This document shows positions 1 through 13,339 of a DNA stretch of 64,000 nt, piece by piece. Under the pieces are notes generated by a model, which ran no database searches, was not told where the DNA came from, and saw only the letters and a list, made by a program, of their open reading frames with translations. Each line of letters starts with the position of its first letter. Position 1 is the stretch's first letter. Made by a program: the position numbers and the translations under genes. The stretch is from NCBI RefSeq assembly GCF_013522825.1, contig NZ_JAAMQZ010000003.1, positions 1-64,000 on the forward strand. The letters are read 5' to 3'. The stretch is from Stutzerimonas stutzeri (lineage in GTDB: Bacteria > Pseudomonadota > Gammaproteobacteria > Pseudomonadales > Pseudomonadaceae).

Positions 1-100
1 GGATCGCATTCAGGACATCCAGGTTCGACAAGCTGACATTGCCGCGCTGGCGCGGGAAGCAATGTTCAATGGCGGAGAATTGTTCGGGTGTGATCATCAT
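1..100 (-). CDS. IS5-like transposase, N-terminal part, cut by window edge
   Basis: Reading leftward from position 100, an open frame begins MMITPEQFSAIEHCFPRQRG and continues for 33 codons to the window edge. It matches my memory of the N-terminus of IS5-family transposases from Pseudomonas, in which a short helical DNA-binding region precedes the DDE catalytic domain. The catalytic part lies outside the window. ATG codons occur at 100 and 97 and I cannot decide between them. I could not define the terminal inverted repeat of the element, so its right boundary, somewhere between 100 and about 160, is unknown. Confidence 0.7.
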   Translation of the reverse strand, partial: MMITPEQFSAIEHCFPRQRGNVSLSNLDVLNAI

Positions 101-154
101 GCGCGAAGTATCCCGCATTACTCGCCGTCAAGCCAGTAGCGTTAACAGGCCCTA

Positions 155-224
155 GCCGCAGACGTAATCCGACGAGTAAAGCATCGGCCTGTCTCGCCGG
201 GCCGATAAAGCGTGACCGCCCTAC
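155..224. repeat. degenerate copy of the composite dispersed repeat
   Basis: The segment contains 'gtaatccgacga' followed by 'cgataaagcgtgac' and ends in 'ccctac'. These resemble the two arms of the much better preserved repeat at 8072-8193. The middle part is shortened and altered. It lies between the IS-like transposase and the rpoH terminator. Confidence 0.45.
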
Positions 225-244
225 GGCCAGGTTTCTGCAGGCAC

Positions 245-280
245 AAAAAAGGCGCTGCCGGGCAAACCTGCAGCGCCTTT
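245..280 (-). terminator. intrinsic terminator of rpoH
   Basis: On the minus strand an AAAGGCGCTGC arm pairs with GCAGCGCCTTT across a short loop and is followed by a run of six T. It starts 16 bases after the rpoH stop codon. Confidence 0.9.
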
Positions 281-295
281 CTCATTTCGACGATA

Positions 296-1150
<855 letters not shown>

Positions 1151-1178
1151 GCAGATCCTCCGATAGTGAAGCTGCAGC

Positions 1179-1206
1179 AGTTTAACATTGCCCGATAAGA
1201 CTGCAA
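1179..1206 (-). promoter_or_regulatory. possible sigma-70 promoter of rpoH
   Basis: On the minus strand TTGCAG (1206-1201) and TAAACT (1184-1179) are separated by 16 bases, about 30 bases before the rpoH start. The match is moderate and judged by eye only. Confidence 0.4.
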
Positions 1207-1261
1207 GCCCGTGTAAAAGTTCACTTACAGGGCAGCAAAGTCTTTATATAACAGTCACTTA

Positions 1262-2271
1262 TCAGCGCGGAGCCAGTTCATTCAGATGCCGTGCCACCGC
1301 CAGCCAGGCACCGATATAGCCCAGCAGCAGCGCACCAAGCACCAGTGACAGAGCATCCTCGGTGGGCACGCCGGCCAGCCCGAAATCACTGCCGTAGAGC
1401 CCCGCCAGATCCATCACCGCCTCGTTCAGCCAGCCCAGCCCATAGGCCAGCAGCAGCCAGGCGATCAATCCCGCGCCCAGGCCATAGAGTGCCCCCATGT
1501 AGAGAAACGGACGACGCACGTAGCCATCGGTGCCACCGACCAGCTTGACCACCTCGATTTCGGTGCGCCGATTCTCGATGTGCAGGCGGATGGTGTTGCC
1601 GATCACCAGCAGCAGGGTGGCGATCAGCAGCAGCGTCAGGCCGAAGACGAAGCGGTCGCCCAGCTTGAGAATCGCCGCCAGCCGTTCGACCCAGAGCAGA
1701 TCGAGCTGGGCCTGCTCGACGCCGGGCAGTTCGGCCAGGCGCTGGCGCAGCGTTTCCAGCTTGGCCTTGTCGACTTCATTGGGCGTGACCACGACGACAC
1801 CGGGCAGCGGGTTGTCCGGCAGCTCGCGCAACGCCTCGCCCAGGCCCGACAGCTGCTGGAATTCCTCCAGCGCCTGCTCGCGACTGATCCATTCGGCATC
1901 GGCGACATCCGGCATTTGCAGAATCTGCTCGCGCAGCGCCTGGCCGGCGGCGGCATCGGTCTCCAGCTGCATGTACAGGGAAATCTGCGCCGCGCGCTGC
2001 CAGGAACCGCCCAGGCGCTCGACGTTATCCAACAGCAGCGCCAGACCCATGGGCAGACTCAGCGCGACGGCCATCACCAGGCAGGTGAAGAAGCTGCCGA
2101 TCGGCTGCTTGACCAGCCGCCCGACGCTGTCTACCAGACTCGCGCGATGGCTTTCCAGCCAGGCATGGAACAGGGTCTTGAAGTCCGGCTCGTCGGGATT
2201 GTGCTGCGGCGCTTTCTTTACCGTGCCGCCCACGCGCTCGGCGGTACTCGGGTTGGATTTGCGTTCGGCGC

Positions 2272-2275
<4 letters not shown>
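1262..2275 (-). CDS. ftsX: cell division ABC-type protein FtsX
   Basis: FtsX is the membrane partner of FtsE in the divisome complex that controls peptidoglycan hydrolases at the septum. The 337-residue product has a cytoplasmic N-terminal tail (about 1-60), a first membrane helix (about 62-84), a periplasmic loop (about 90-215), and three C-terminal membrane helices, the expected FtsX topology. Its start overlaps the ftsE stop by 4 bases (2272-2275), implying translational coupling. The N-terminal tail is longer than in E. coli, as is usual in Pseudomonas. Confidence 0.96.
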
Positions 2276-2939
<664 letters not shown>

Positions 2940-2943
<4 letters not shown>

Positions 2944-4250
2944 GACGGGGGATTACCTGCACTCGTCCCTTTCTCGGCGAACAGCGCACTGACGAAGGCG
3001 TCAGCCTCGAAGGCGCGCAGGTCATCGATGCCCTCGCCCACGCCGATATAGCGGATCGGCGTGCCGAACTGCTTGGCCAGGGCGAAGATCACCCCACCCT
3101 TGGCGGTGCCGTCGAGCTTGGTCAGCACCAGCCCGGAGAGTTCCACCGCCTGGTTGAACTGCCTGGTCTGGTTGATGGCGTTCTGGCCGGTGCCGGCGTC
3201 GAGCACCAGCAGCACTTCGTGCGGGGCCGTCTCGTCCAGCTTGCCCATGACCCGGCGGACCTTCTTCAGCTCCTCCATCAGGTTGTCCTTGGTGTGCAGG
3301 CGGCCGGCGGTATCGGCGATCAGCACGTCGATGCCACGCGCCTTGGCGGCCTGCACGGCATCGAAGATCACCGAGGCGGAATCGGCGCCGGTGTGCTGGG
3401 CGATCACCGCGATGTTGTTGCGCTCGCCCCAGACCTGCAGCTGCTCCACGGCAGCGGCACGGAAGGTGTCGCCAGCGGCGAGCATGACCTTCTTGCCTTC
3501 GAGTTGCAGCTTCTTGGCCAGCTTGCCGATGGTGGTGGTCTTGCCGACGCCATTGACGCCGACCACCAGGATCACGAACGGCTGCTTGCCGGAGTCGATC
3601 CGCAGCGGCTGCTCGACCGGTTTGAGCAGGCTGGCCAGTTCTTCCTGCAGCGCCTTGTACAGCGCACCGCTGTCAGCCAGTTCCTTGCGGGACACACGGC
3701 GAGTCAGGCTCTGCATGATCGCCGTGGTGGCCTCGACGCCAACGTCGGCGGTCAGCAGGCGCGTCTCCAGCTCGTCCAGCAGGTCATCGTCGATGGCTTT
3801 CTTGCCCATGAACAGGCTGGCCATGCCCTCGCCGATGCTGGCGCTGGTTTTCGACAGGCCCTGCTTGAGGCGAGCGAAAAAACCCAGCTTGGTCGGTGCT
3901 TCTGCTGCGGCGGGAGGGGGCGTCGGTTCGACGACTTCCGCGAGTACCGGGGCTTGCGGCACATCCTCAGGCTCGTCGATTGGTGCTACCGGCTCAGGGT
4001 CCGGCTGAGGCACTACTTCCGGTTCAATTTCCGGCTCAGCGGTGGGCTCGGGCTGCTCAAGCTCGGCCTCGGCCAGTTGCTCCCTGGCCTGCTCATCGGG
4101 CTCATCTGCAAACGGCTGGCTGTCTTCCAGCGGCTCGGATGGCGGCGGCTCAGCTGCGGGTGCCTGCGGCTTCTTGCGCAGCCAGCCGAACAGGCCTTTC
4201 TTCTCGCCAGCCTCGGCTGGCGTCTTCTTATCGTCGTTGGAACCAAACAT
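2940..4250 (-). CDS. ftsY: signal recognition particle receptor FtsY
   Basis: This GTPase receptor docks the SRP-ribosome complex at the membrane. The 436-residue protein begins with an acidic, Glu/Pro-rich A domain (about 1-125), typical of proteobacterial FtsY, followed by the N and G domains. The G domain shows the P-loop [10 protein letters not shown], the DTAGR motif and [10 protein letters not shown]. It is the first gene of the operon. Its start codon at 4250 lies in a region shared with a divergent M16 peptidase gene; a REP-like palindrome at 4349-4403 separates the two. Confidence 0.97.
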
Positions 4251-4348
4251 GGAGAAGATTTTCTCAAGAGGGCGAAACGCCAGCAGCCACGCCGCCAGCC
4301 AGACGGGGCTATCCTAGCACCGCGCAACCGACTGCGCTAAGTGCGGCT

Positions 4349-4403
4349 GTAGGACCGAACCTGTTCGGCCACGGACGTAAAGGCCGAAGAAATTCGGCCC
4401 TAC
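4349..4403. repeat. REP-like palindrome
   Basis: Two facing arms, GTAGGACCGAA...TTCGGCC and GGCCGAA...TTCGGCCCTAC, form an imperfect inverted repeat in the divergent gap between ftsY and the M16 peptidase gene. The 319-base gap 4251-4569 shows nothing else that I can name. Confidence 0.6.
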
Positions 4404-4569
4404 GGTCGTCATGGCCACGACGATGCGCGAACACCTGGGGCTTGCGCTCCCGTCACATATCGATTCACGCGCCACTTTGCCCCGATCACGACGCCCCAGT
4501 ACCATGCCTCGCGTGTTCCCGCCTGCCAACGCCTCTCGGTGGGATTCATTTCAGAACGAGCCTTTCACT

Positions 4570-5925
4570 ATGCCCCCGATGCTACGTCACGCCGCCGCTC
4601 TGCTCTTCGCCGCACTCTATCTGCCGCTGGTAACCGCCGCCGACGCCCAGCCAACCCATGAGTTCTTTCTGGACAACGGTCTCAAGGTGATCGTCCGCGA
4701 AGATCATCGCGCTCCCGTGGTCGTCTCCCAGCTCTGGTACAAGGTCGGTTCCAGCTACGAAACGCCCGGCCAGACCGGCCTTTCCCATGCGCTCGAACAC
4801 ATGATGTTCAAGGGCAGCCGCACGCTCGGCGCCGGTGAGGCCTCGCGCATCCTGCGTGAACTCGGCGCCGAGGAAAATGCCTTCACCAGCGACGACTACA
4901 CCGCCTATTACCAGGTGCTGGCGCGTGATCGCCTGGCAGTCGCCTTCGAGCTGGAAGCCGACCGTCTGGCCAGCCTCAAGCTGCCCGCCGACGAATTCGC
5001 CCGTGAAATCGAGGTGATCAAGGAAGAGCGCCGCCTGCGTACCGATGACAGGCCCAGCTCGCTGGCCTACGAACGCTTCAAGGCAATGGCCTACCCCGCC
5101 AGCGGCTATCACACCCCGACCATTGGCTGGATGGACGATCTCGACCGCATGACCATCGAGGAACTGCGCGCCTGGTACGAAGCCTGGTACGCGCCCAACA
5201 ACGCCACCCTGGTGGTGGTCGGCGACGTGAAACTTGATGAGGTGCGCACGCTGGCCGAGCGCTATTTCGGCCCGATCGAGAAGCGTCCGATTCCCAGCGC
5301 CAAACGCCCGCTGGAGCTGGACGAACCTGGCGAACGCCGTCTGACCCTGCACCTCAACACCCAGGTGCCAAGCCTGATGATGGCCTTCAACACGGCCAGT
5401 CTGGCGACCGAGATCGACAATCCGCGACAGATCCATGCACTGCGCCTGATCACCGCACTGCTCGACGGCGGCTACAGCGCGCGCCTGCCGCAGCAACTGG
5501 AGCGCGGCGAGGAACTGGTGAGCAGTGCCTCGGTCTGGTACAACGCCCACGCGCGCGGCGACAGCCTGTTCGTCCTCAGCGCCGCGCCCAACACGCAGGA
5601 GGGCCGCACCCTCGAAGAAGTCGAGGCGGGCCTCTGGAGGCAACTGGAACAGCTCAAGCAGACGCCGCCTTCGCCCGAGGAACTCGAGCGCGTCCGTGCC
5701 CAAGTCATCGCCGGCCTGGTCTACGAGCGCGACTCCATCACCCAGCAGGCCACCACCATCGGCATGCTGGAAACCGTGGGCCTGTCCTGGCGCCTGATGG
5801 ACGAGGAACTCGCCGCGCTGGAAGCCGTGACGCCGGAAGACATCCAGCAGGCCGCCCGCACCTATTTCACCCGCTCGCGCCTGAGCGTTGCCCATGTTCT
5901 GCCCGAGGAGTCCGGTGATGAGTGA
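4570..5925 (+). CDS. M16 family zinc metallopeptidase, catalytic member of a pair
   Basis: This is an insulinase/processing-peptidase family protein of 451 residues. I chose the ATG at 4570 because it begins a good signal peptide (MPPMLRHAAALLFAALYLPL) and removes an atypical 53-residue extension; the protein is probably periplasmic. The zinc motif HALEH (HxxEH) lies in the first third, with a downstream glutamate-rich helix (EVIKEERR). The next gene encodes a homologue without HxxEH and overlaps this one by 8 bases. This is the usual active/inactive pairing of M16B enzymes. The natural substrate is not known. Confidence 0.9.
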   Translation: MPPMLRHAAALLFAALYLPLVTAADAQPTHEFFLDNGLKVIVREDHRAPVVVSQLWYKVGSSYETPGQTGLSHALEHMMFKGSRTLGAGEASRILRELGAEENAFTSDDYTAYYQVLARDRLAVAFELEADRLASLKLPADEFAREIEVIKEERRLRTDDRPSSLAYERFKAMAYPASGYHTPTIGWMDDLDRMTIEELRAWYEAWYAPNNATLVVVGDVKLDEVRTLAERYFGPIEKRPIPSAKRPLELDEPGERRLTLHLNTQVPSLMMAFNTASLATEIDNPRQIHALRLITALLDGGYSARLPQQLERGEELVSSASVWYNAHARGDSLFVLSAAPNTQEGRTLEEVEAGLWRQLEQLKQTPPSPEELERVRAQVIAGLVYERDSITQQATTIGMLETVGLSWRLMDEELAALEAVTPEDIQQAARTYFTRSRLSVAHVLPEESGDE

Positions 5926-7450
5926 TCGCACCTTTATGCGCAGCGGCCTGTTCGGCCTGCTCCTGCTCGCACCCCTCGCCCTGACCGCCTGCGACAACAA
6001 AGCCGGCGATACGGCTGCCATCATCCCGCCGGCGCAGAACATTGCGACACCGGGCGAATCCGGCCAGGCCATAGCCCGTGTCAAGCAGGATCAGCCGCGC
6101 CTGCAATCGCTGGCCGAACTGGACGACCAGCCCCTGCCACGCCGCAAGCTGGATATCCACAGCTGGCAGACCGAAGGCGGCGCCAGGGTGCTGTTCGTCG
6201 AAGCCCACGAATTGCCGATGTTCGACCTGCGCCTGACCTTCGCCGCCGGCAGCAGCCAGGACGGCGACAGGCCCGGCCTGGCGATGCTGACCAACGCCAT
6301 GCTCAACGAAGGCATCGAAGGCCGGGACGTCACCGCCATCGCCGAAGGCTTCGAGGGCCTGGGCGCCGACTTCGGCAATGGCTCCTACCGCGACATGGCC
6401 ATCGCCAGCCTGCGCAGCCTGAGCGCAGCGGACAAGCGCGAGCCGGCGCTGCAGCTGTTCAGCCAGGTAGTCGGCCAGCCGAGCTTTCCCGAGGACTCGC
6501 TGCAACGCATCAAGAACCAGGTGCTCACCGGTTTCGAGTTCCAGAAACAGAACCCCGGCAAGCTGGCCAGCCTGAAGCTGTTCGAGCAGCTGTACCAGGA
6601 CCACCCCTATGCGCGCCCCAGCGAGGGCACGCCCACCTCCATCCCGGCCATCGATATCGAGCAACTGCGCGACTTCCATTCCAGAGCCTATACCGCCGGC
6701 AACGTGGTGATCGCCCTGGTCGGTGATCTCAGCCGTGCCGAGGCCGAGGCGATTGCCGATCAGGTGTCCGCCGCCCTGCCGCAGGGTTCTGCGATGCCTG
6801 CACCGGCAGCCCCGACCAAGCCGCCAGCCACTCACGAACACCTCGACTATCCGTCCAACCAGACCCACCTGCTGCTGGCGCAGCTCGGCATCCCCCGAGG
6901 CCATCCGGACTACGCCGCACTCTACCTGGGCAACCAGATCCTCGGCGGCGGCGGTTTCGGCACCCGGCTGATGGAAGAGGTACGGGAAAAGCGCGGGCTG
7001 ACCTACGGCGTCTATTCCGGTTTCAGCCCCATGCAGACCAACGGCCCCTTCATGATCAACCTGCAGACCCGAGCCGACATGAGCGACGCCACCCTGCAAC
7101 TGGTACAGCAACTGGTGGGGAATTTCCTCGAAGAAGGTCCGACCCAGGCCGAGCTGGAGCGCAGCAAGCGCCAGACCGCCGGCAGCTTCCCGCTGTCCAC
7201 TGCAAGCAATGCCGACATTGTCGGTCAGCTTGGCAGCATCGGTTTCTACAATTTGCCACTGAGCTATCTGGAAGACTTCATGCAACAGGTCCAGGCGCTG
7301 TCGGTCGAAGACGTCAGAGCGGCGATGAGCAGGCACCTGAAGGCGGACGATTTCGTCATCGTCACTGCCGGCCCGCAAGTCGAGCAGAAACCATTGCCGC
7401 CACCGAGCGACAAACCCCTCGAACAACCCAGCAGTGTCCCGGAGCATTGA
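5918..7450 (+). CDS. M16 family peptidase-like lipoprotein lacking the zinc motif
   Basis: This is the partner of the preceding M16 peptidase. The start at 5918 has a strong GAGGAG at 5905-5910 and gives a 510-residue protein with a lipoprotein signal peptide ending in LTAC, so it should be membrane-anchored. Where the partner has HALEH, this protein has LTNAML, so it cannot bind zinc there. It keeps the C-terminal R/Y substrate-site region (EVREKRGLTYGVYS). I infer a non-catalytic subunit forming a heterodimeric clamp with the upstream protein. It overlaps that gene by 8 bases and the following rsmD by one base. Confidence 0.9.
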   Translation: MSDRTFMRSGLFGLLLLAPLALTACDNKAGDTAAIIPPAQNIATPGESGQAIARVKQDQPRLQSLAELDDQPLPRRKLDIHSWQTEGGARVLFVEAHELPMFDLRLTFAAGSSQDGDRPGLAMLTNAMLNEGIEGRDVTAIAEGFEGLGADFGNGSYRDMAIASLRSLSAADKREPALQLFSQVVGQPSFPEDSLQRIKNQVLTGFEFQKQNPGKLASLKLFEQLYQDHPYARPSEGTPTSIPAIDIEQLRDFHSRAYTAGNVVIALVGDLSRAEAEAIADQVSAALPQGSAMPAPAAPTKPPATHEHLDYPSNQTHLLLAQLGIPRGHPDYAALYLGNQILGGGGFGTRLMEEVREKRGLTYGVYSGFSPMQTNGPFMINLQTRADMSDATLQLVQQLVGNFLEEGPTQAELERSKRQTAGSFPLSTASNADIVGQLGSIGFYNLPLSYLEDFMQQVQALSVEDVRAAMSRHLKADDFVIVTAGPQVEQKPLPPPSDKPLEQPSSVPEH

Positions 7451-8043
7451 TGGCCAACCCACCCATTCGCCCCTCCGCCCACGGCGGCCAGGGTCAATTG
7501 CGCATCATCGGTGGCGAGTGGCGCAGCCGGCGCTTCGCCTTTCCCGACGCCGAAGGCCTGCGCCCGACGCCGGATCGCGTGCGCGAAACGCTGTTCAACT
7601 GGCTCGCACCCTATATGTCCGGGGCGCGCGTGCTGGACGCCTTCACCGGCAGCGGCGCGCTCTATCTGGAAGCGCTGTCGCGTGGCGCCAGCATGGCGCT
7701 GGCGCTGGACCTAAACGCCAATGCCATCGCCAGCCTGCGCAAGCATCTGGACACGCTCAAGTGCGGCCAGGGCCAGTTGCTGCAAAGCGACGCCCTGCGC
7801 TACCTGGATACCCAGACACCGACGCCCTTCGACCTGGTGTTTCTCGACCCGCCGTTCAACAAGAACCTGCTGCAACCGGCCTGCGAGCTGCTGGAAAGCA
7901 AGGGCTGGCTGGCCGACAACGCCTGGATCTATACCGAAAGCGAAGCCGTGCCATCGAGCCTCGGCCTGCCCGGCAACTGGCGGCTGCACCGGGAAAAGAA
8001 GGCCGGCAACGTCCACTATGCGCTGTGGGAGCGCAGCGCCTGA
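7450..8043 (+). CDS. rsmD: 16S rRNA (guanine-966-N2)-methyltransferase RsmD
   Basis: It methylates G966 of 16S rRNA in the 30S subunit using S-adenosylmethionine. The 197-residue protein has the family N-terminus (LRIIGGEWRSRRF), the RPTPDRVRETLFNWL segment, a SAM-binding loop (LDAFTGSGAL) and the catalytic motif FLDPPF. The ATG at 7450 overlaps the previous stop codon by one base and has GGAG 5 bases upstream. Third gene of the M16 operon. Confidence 0.95.
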   Translation: MANPPIRPSAHGGQGQLRIIGGEWRSRRFAFPDAEGLRPTPDRVRETLFNWLAPYMSGARVLDAFTGSGALYLEALSRGASMALALDLNANAIASLRKHLDTLKCGQGQLLQSDALRYLDTQTPTPFDLVFLDPPFNKNLLQPACELLESKGWLADNAWIYTESEAVPSSLGLPGNWRLHREKKAGNVHYALWERSA

Positions 8044-8071
8044 CCGCTGCGCGCGCTCTTGCAAGCTAGTT

Positions 8072-8193
8072 GTAGGTCGGATTAGCCGAAGGCGTAATCC
8101 GACGATGCAGTGCGACCATCCATGCCTGAGCGCTCAGCATTTAACGCGCCTGACCGCTCGCTTGTCGGGTCGGTGAAGCGTGACCCGATCTAC
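8072..8193. repeat. composite dispersed repeat, near-complete copy 1
   Basis: Arm A (8072-8103, beginning GTAGGTCGGATTAGCC and ending GTAATCCGAC) is followed by about 55 bases of spacer and by arm B (TGTCGGGTCGGTGAAGCGTG...CTAC, ending 8193). The same arrangement with a recognisably similar spacer ('gcgaccatccatg', 'gcatttaa') occurs inverted at 35987-36116. Fragments lie at 155-224 and 26427-26550. Confidence 0.8.
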
Positions 8194-8212
8194 CCGATGC
8201 GACGAACCGCCT

Positions 8213-8285
8213 GTGGGAGCGGCCTTGGCCGCGAATGGAACCACGCCGATGTACGGGAAGCGCTTCGCGGACAAGTCCGCCCCCA
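8213..8285. repeat. REP pair
   Basis: GTGGGAGCGGCCTTGGCCGC faces a second arm with 'ttcgcggacaagtccgcccc' about 25 bases on. This is the common Pseudomonas REP type and fills most of the remaining gap before the aldehyde dehydrogenase gene. Confidence 0.7.
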
Positions 8286-8436
8286 CAAAAGCAGGATTGA
8301 CCCAACAACACGTACCGGGAACATCGGCTAATCACAAGGCTATTCGGTCAGACAATACGCCCGGCACGGCGATGACCTTGGCAGAGGCACCAGTGAGCGC
8401 GAACAATGCCGATCACGCCTTCACCGGAATGTCGCC

Positions 8437-10526
<2,090 letters not shown>

Positions 10527-10627
10527 ACCGTGCCGACATCAACCGCAGCGTGCGCCGAGCGGGCCGATGCGGCAAAATTGGCGCGTCGTTCTTAGAGTGC
10601 TGCGGTCCGCGCCGCCGCTGGAGTTAA

Positions 10628-10882
<255 letters not shown>

Positions 10883-10934
10883 GTCGCTCCCGCCGTTTCG
10901 GCCTGGAGCGCCTGACAGGGCATTCCAGGTCGCG

Positions 10935-12779
10935 TCAGATCCCCAGAATCAGCGACTCCTCCTGTTCGTCTTCATTTCTCAGCAAACGTGCCAGTTCCGC
11001 TCCTTCGCCCAGCAGCAACGCATTGCGCAGGCTCTGGATGATGCGGCTGGCATAACCCAGGTCGTTCATCAGTGAGCTGGTCTGCAGGCCGTCGAGCTGC
11101 TTGTTGCGCACCGCCATGAAGAGGCGCTTGCGGAATTCACCATCGAAATCGGCGGCGCAGTCATCCAGCCATTGCAGGCGTTCGCGCCATAGGGTTTCGG
11201 GCAGTTCAGCGCGATGCAGGGCGCGCAACTCACGCAAGGTTTCCAGCAGGTGGCGACGCAACTCGACGTAGCTCTTGCGCACCACCGATTCGTCCTGGCG
11301 CAGGTAGTGGCCGAGGTTCTTCTGCAGGTGCTTGGCGTCCTTGACCGCATCCACCAACTGCAGCGAAACGACCTGGCAATTCATCCAGAACGTCTGGTGC
11401 GCCTCGTCCTGCGGCAGGTGCATGCGCCCCATGAAGCTCAACAGGTCGCTGTACACACCCTTGATGTGATGCTGGTAGAGCACGTCGGCATCCAGCGCAT
11501 GGGCATCCGGCGGGGCCTGCAGCAAGTGCTCGTCAACAGGCACCTGCCCCAGCTGTTCCACCGGCAGATAGAGTGCATGACAGATCACCTCCATGCTCAG
11601 GCGCCCCATGTGCCGCAACTCACGCGTCACCGCACTGGCGGCGGCATCCACCGAGTCCAGCGCCTCTTCTTCGAGGTAACGGGCACGCGTCGTCGACAGC
11701 TCCTGCCGCTCCTGGGGGACAACCAGCTCGGCGATCAGGACCTGCGGCTCCTCCGCTTCGGGCAGCCAACGCACCAGGAGATCGGCCAGACGATCCTGCC
11801 AGAACCAGAACAGCAACACGCCAAGCACGTTGAACAGAGTATGGAACAGAGCCAGTTGCAGCAGACTGTTGTCGCCCAGCCCCACCAGGCCACTCACCCA
11901 CAGCACCAGCCAGCTCAGCGGCTGTAGCAGAATGAAGGTCACCAGGGCGGTACCCAGGTTGAACAGCACATGCACCAGCGCCAGGCGCTGACCACTGCGA
12001 TTGCCGCCCAGCGCACCCACCAGGCCGGTAGTCACGGCGCTGCCGATGTTGGCGCCGATAGCGATGGCCAGGCTCTGCGCCAGATCCACCTGACCACTGG
12101 CCAGGGCCGCCAGCGTCAGCATCAGGGTGGCGTGGCTGGACTGCAGCACCATGGTCAGCACAGTGCCCACGGCCAGGAACAGCAATTGTCCGCTCAGCCC
12201 ATCGGCCCGGTATTCGGTCAGATCCATGCCCGCGCCGAAGGCGTCAAAGCCCTCCTTGATCCCGTCGATACCCAGGAAGATAAAGGCGATGCCCAGCACG
12301 ATGCGTCCGGCGGCCTTGCTCTTGGGTCCGTTGAAGCCAGCCAGCACGCCGAACACCAGCAGCGGCAGGGCCAATGGACTGAGGCTGATGTTCTGTCCGG
12401 CCAGGGCCAGCAGCCAGATACCGAAGCTGGCCCCCAGATTGGCGCCGAACAGAATGGCAATGCCGCCCGCCAGCTGGATCAGCCCGGTACTGATAAAGGC
12501 AATGGTCAGCAGCGAAACCAGCGTGGTGGACTGCAGCAACATGGTGCCGCCGATACCGAACAGCAGCGCCTTGCCCGCTGTCGAGGTGCTACGCCCCAGC
12601 AGTTCCTCCAGCTTGCCGCCGGCGAGCTCGCGCAAACCCTCTTCCAGGCACTGCATGCCGAACAGGAACAGCGCCAGACCGGCACAGAGCTGCAACCAGC
12701 CCTCGCTGGACCAGAATGACCAGGAAAGGACCAGCAGCCCAAGAATGGGTAATGAGAGTTTGAGAAATCGACTGGACAC
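10935..12779 (-). CDS. Na/Pi cotransporter family protein with C-terminal PhoU-like domain
   Basis: The 614-residue protein has an N-terminal membrane half made of two inverted NptA/PNaS repeats (GGTMLLQSTTLVSLLTIAF at about 77-95 and a second QSSHATLMLTLA at about 215), each containing the QS-T/N motif of sodium-phosphate symporters. The C-terminal half (about 360-610) is soluble, helical and PhoU-like. It probably moves phosphate with sodium; direction in vivo is not known from sequence. It is convergent with the ferredoxin gene. A second, more distant paralogue lies at 47104-48789. Confidence 0.88.
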   Translation of the reverse strand: MSSRFLKLSLPILGLLVLSWSFWSSEGWLQLCAGLALFLFGMQCLEEGLRELAGGKLEELLGRSTSTAGKALLFGIGGTMLLQSTTLVSLLTIAFISTGLIQLAGGIAILFGANLGASFGIWLLALAGQNISLSPLALPLLVFGVLAGFNGPKSKAAGRIVLGIAFIFLGIDGIKEGFDAFGAGMDLTEYRADGLSGQLLFLAVGTVLTMVLQSSHATLMLTLAALASGQVDLAQSLAIAIGANIGSAVTTGLVGALGGNRSGQRLALVHVLFNLGTALVTFILLQPLSWLVLWVSGLVGLGDNSLLQLALFHTLFNVLGVLLFWFWQDRLADLLVRWLPEAEEPQVLIAELVVPQERQELSTTRARYLEEEALDSVDAAASAVTRELRHMGRLSMEVICHALYLPVEQLGQVPVDEHLLQAPPDAHALDADVLYQHHIKGVYSDLLSFMGRMHLPQDEAHQTFWMNCQVVSLQLVDAVKDAKHLQKNLGHYLRQDESVVRKSYVELRRHLLETLRELRALHRAELPETLWRERLQWLDDCAADFDGEFRKRLFMAVRNKQLDGLQTSSLMNDLGYASRIIQSLRNALLLGEGAELARLLRNEDEQEESLILGI

Positions 12780-12878
12780 GGCTTTCCGGCTTCGCTCGCA
12801 GAATAAGGCGACGAAGCCTACGCCAAGCGCACAAGAGCCGGAAGCCCCTGCGCCTCCGACCTTTGTGGGGCGCTCGGA

Positions 12879-13220
12879 TCAGTCCTGGCGGTTGTAGCCG
12901 ACGCGGGTGCAGCCCAGGCAGCGGGCGAAGGCAGCGGCGCCAGGCTCGACCACCAGAGCCTGGCCGGTTTCCTTGATGCCGCCGCCCATGGCGGAAAACG
13001 GCAGACTGACGACGAACACCCCGGCACCGATGGCGGTTGCAGCAATCAGCAAGGGCCGCGCGATCAGCAGGTCAGCGACGATGGAAAAAGCCTTGGGCGC
13101 CTCGACGGTATACATGGGGTCGCCGCTGGCATTCTGTTGCGTCGACTGAGCATGAGCCGGCATCGCCAGCAGGCCAGTGGTCAGGGCCAGGACAACGGCA
13201 GTGGAGCGAAACAGTTTCAT
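12879..13220 (-). CDS. small exported protein of unknown function
   Basis: 113 residues with a clear signal peptide ([20 protein letters not shown]...AHAQ). The mature part has a hydrophobic stretch of about 30 residues ([19 protein letters not shown]) and a C-terminal CLGC pair. I recognise it only as a conserved Pseudomonas hypothetical found next to mutM. An AAGGATC element precedes the start. The cysteine pair could bind metal or form a disulfide; that is inference. Confidence 0.75.
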   Translation of the reverse strand: MKLFRSTAVVLALTTGLLAMPAHAQSTQQNASGDPMYTVEAPKAFSIVADLLIARPLLIAATAIGAGVFVVSLPFSAMGGGIKETGQALVVEPGAAAFARCLGCTRVGYNRQD

Positions 13221-13339
13221 GGTGTGATCCTTCAGCTGGGCGAAACAGGGCGGTGTTGCTCGCCGGTCACTATAGCAGTGCCTGTCGTACGCTGATCGTG
13301 AACGCCGTCAATGCCTGTGGTTGTTGATCCAGGTCGCAC

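Noticed and set aside
8072..8285. Possible CRISPR-like array of repeats near 8.1 kb (also near 36 kb)
   Set aside because: Units are palindromic and unevenly spaced, with only one or two copies per site and no cas genes.
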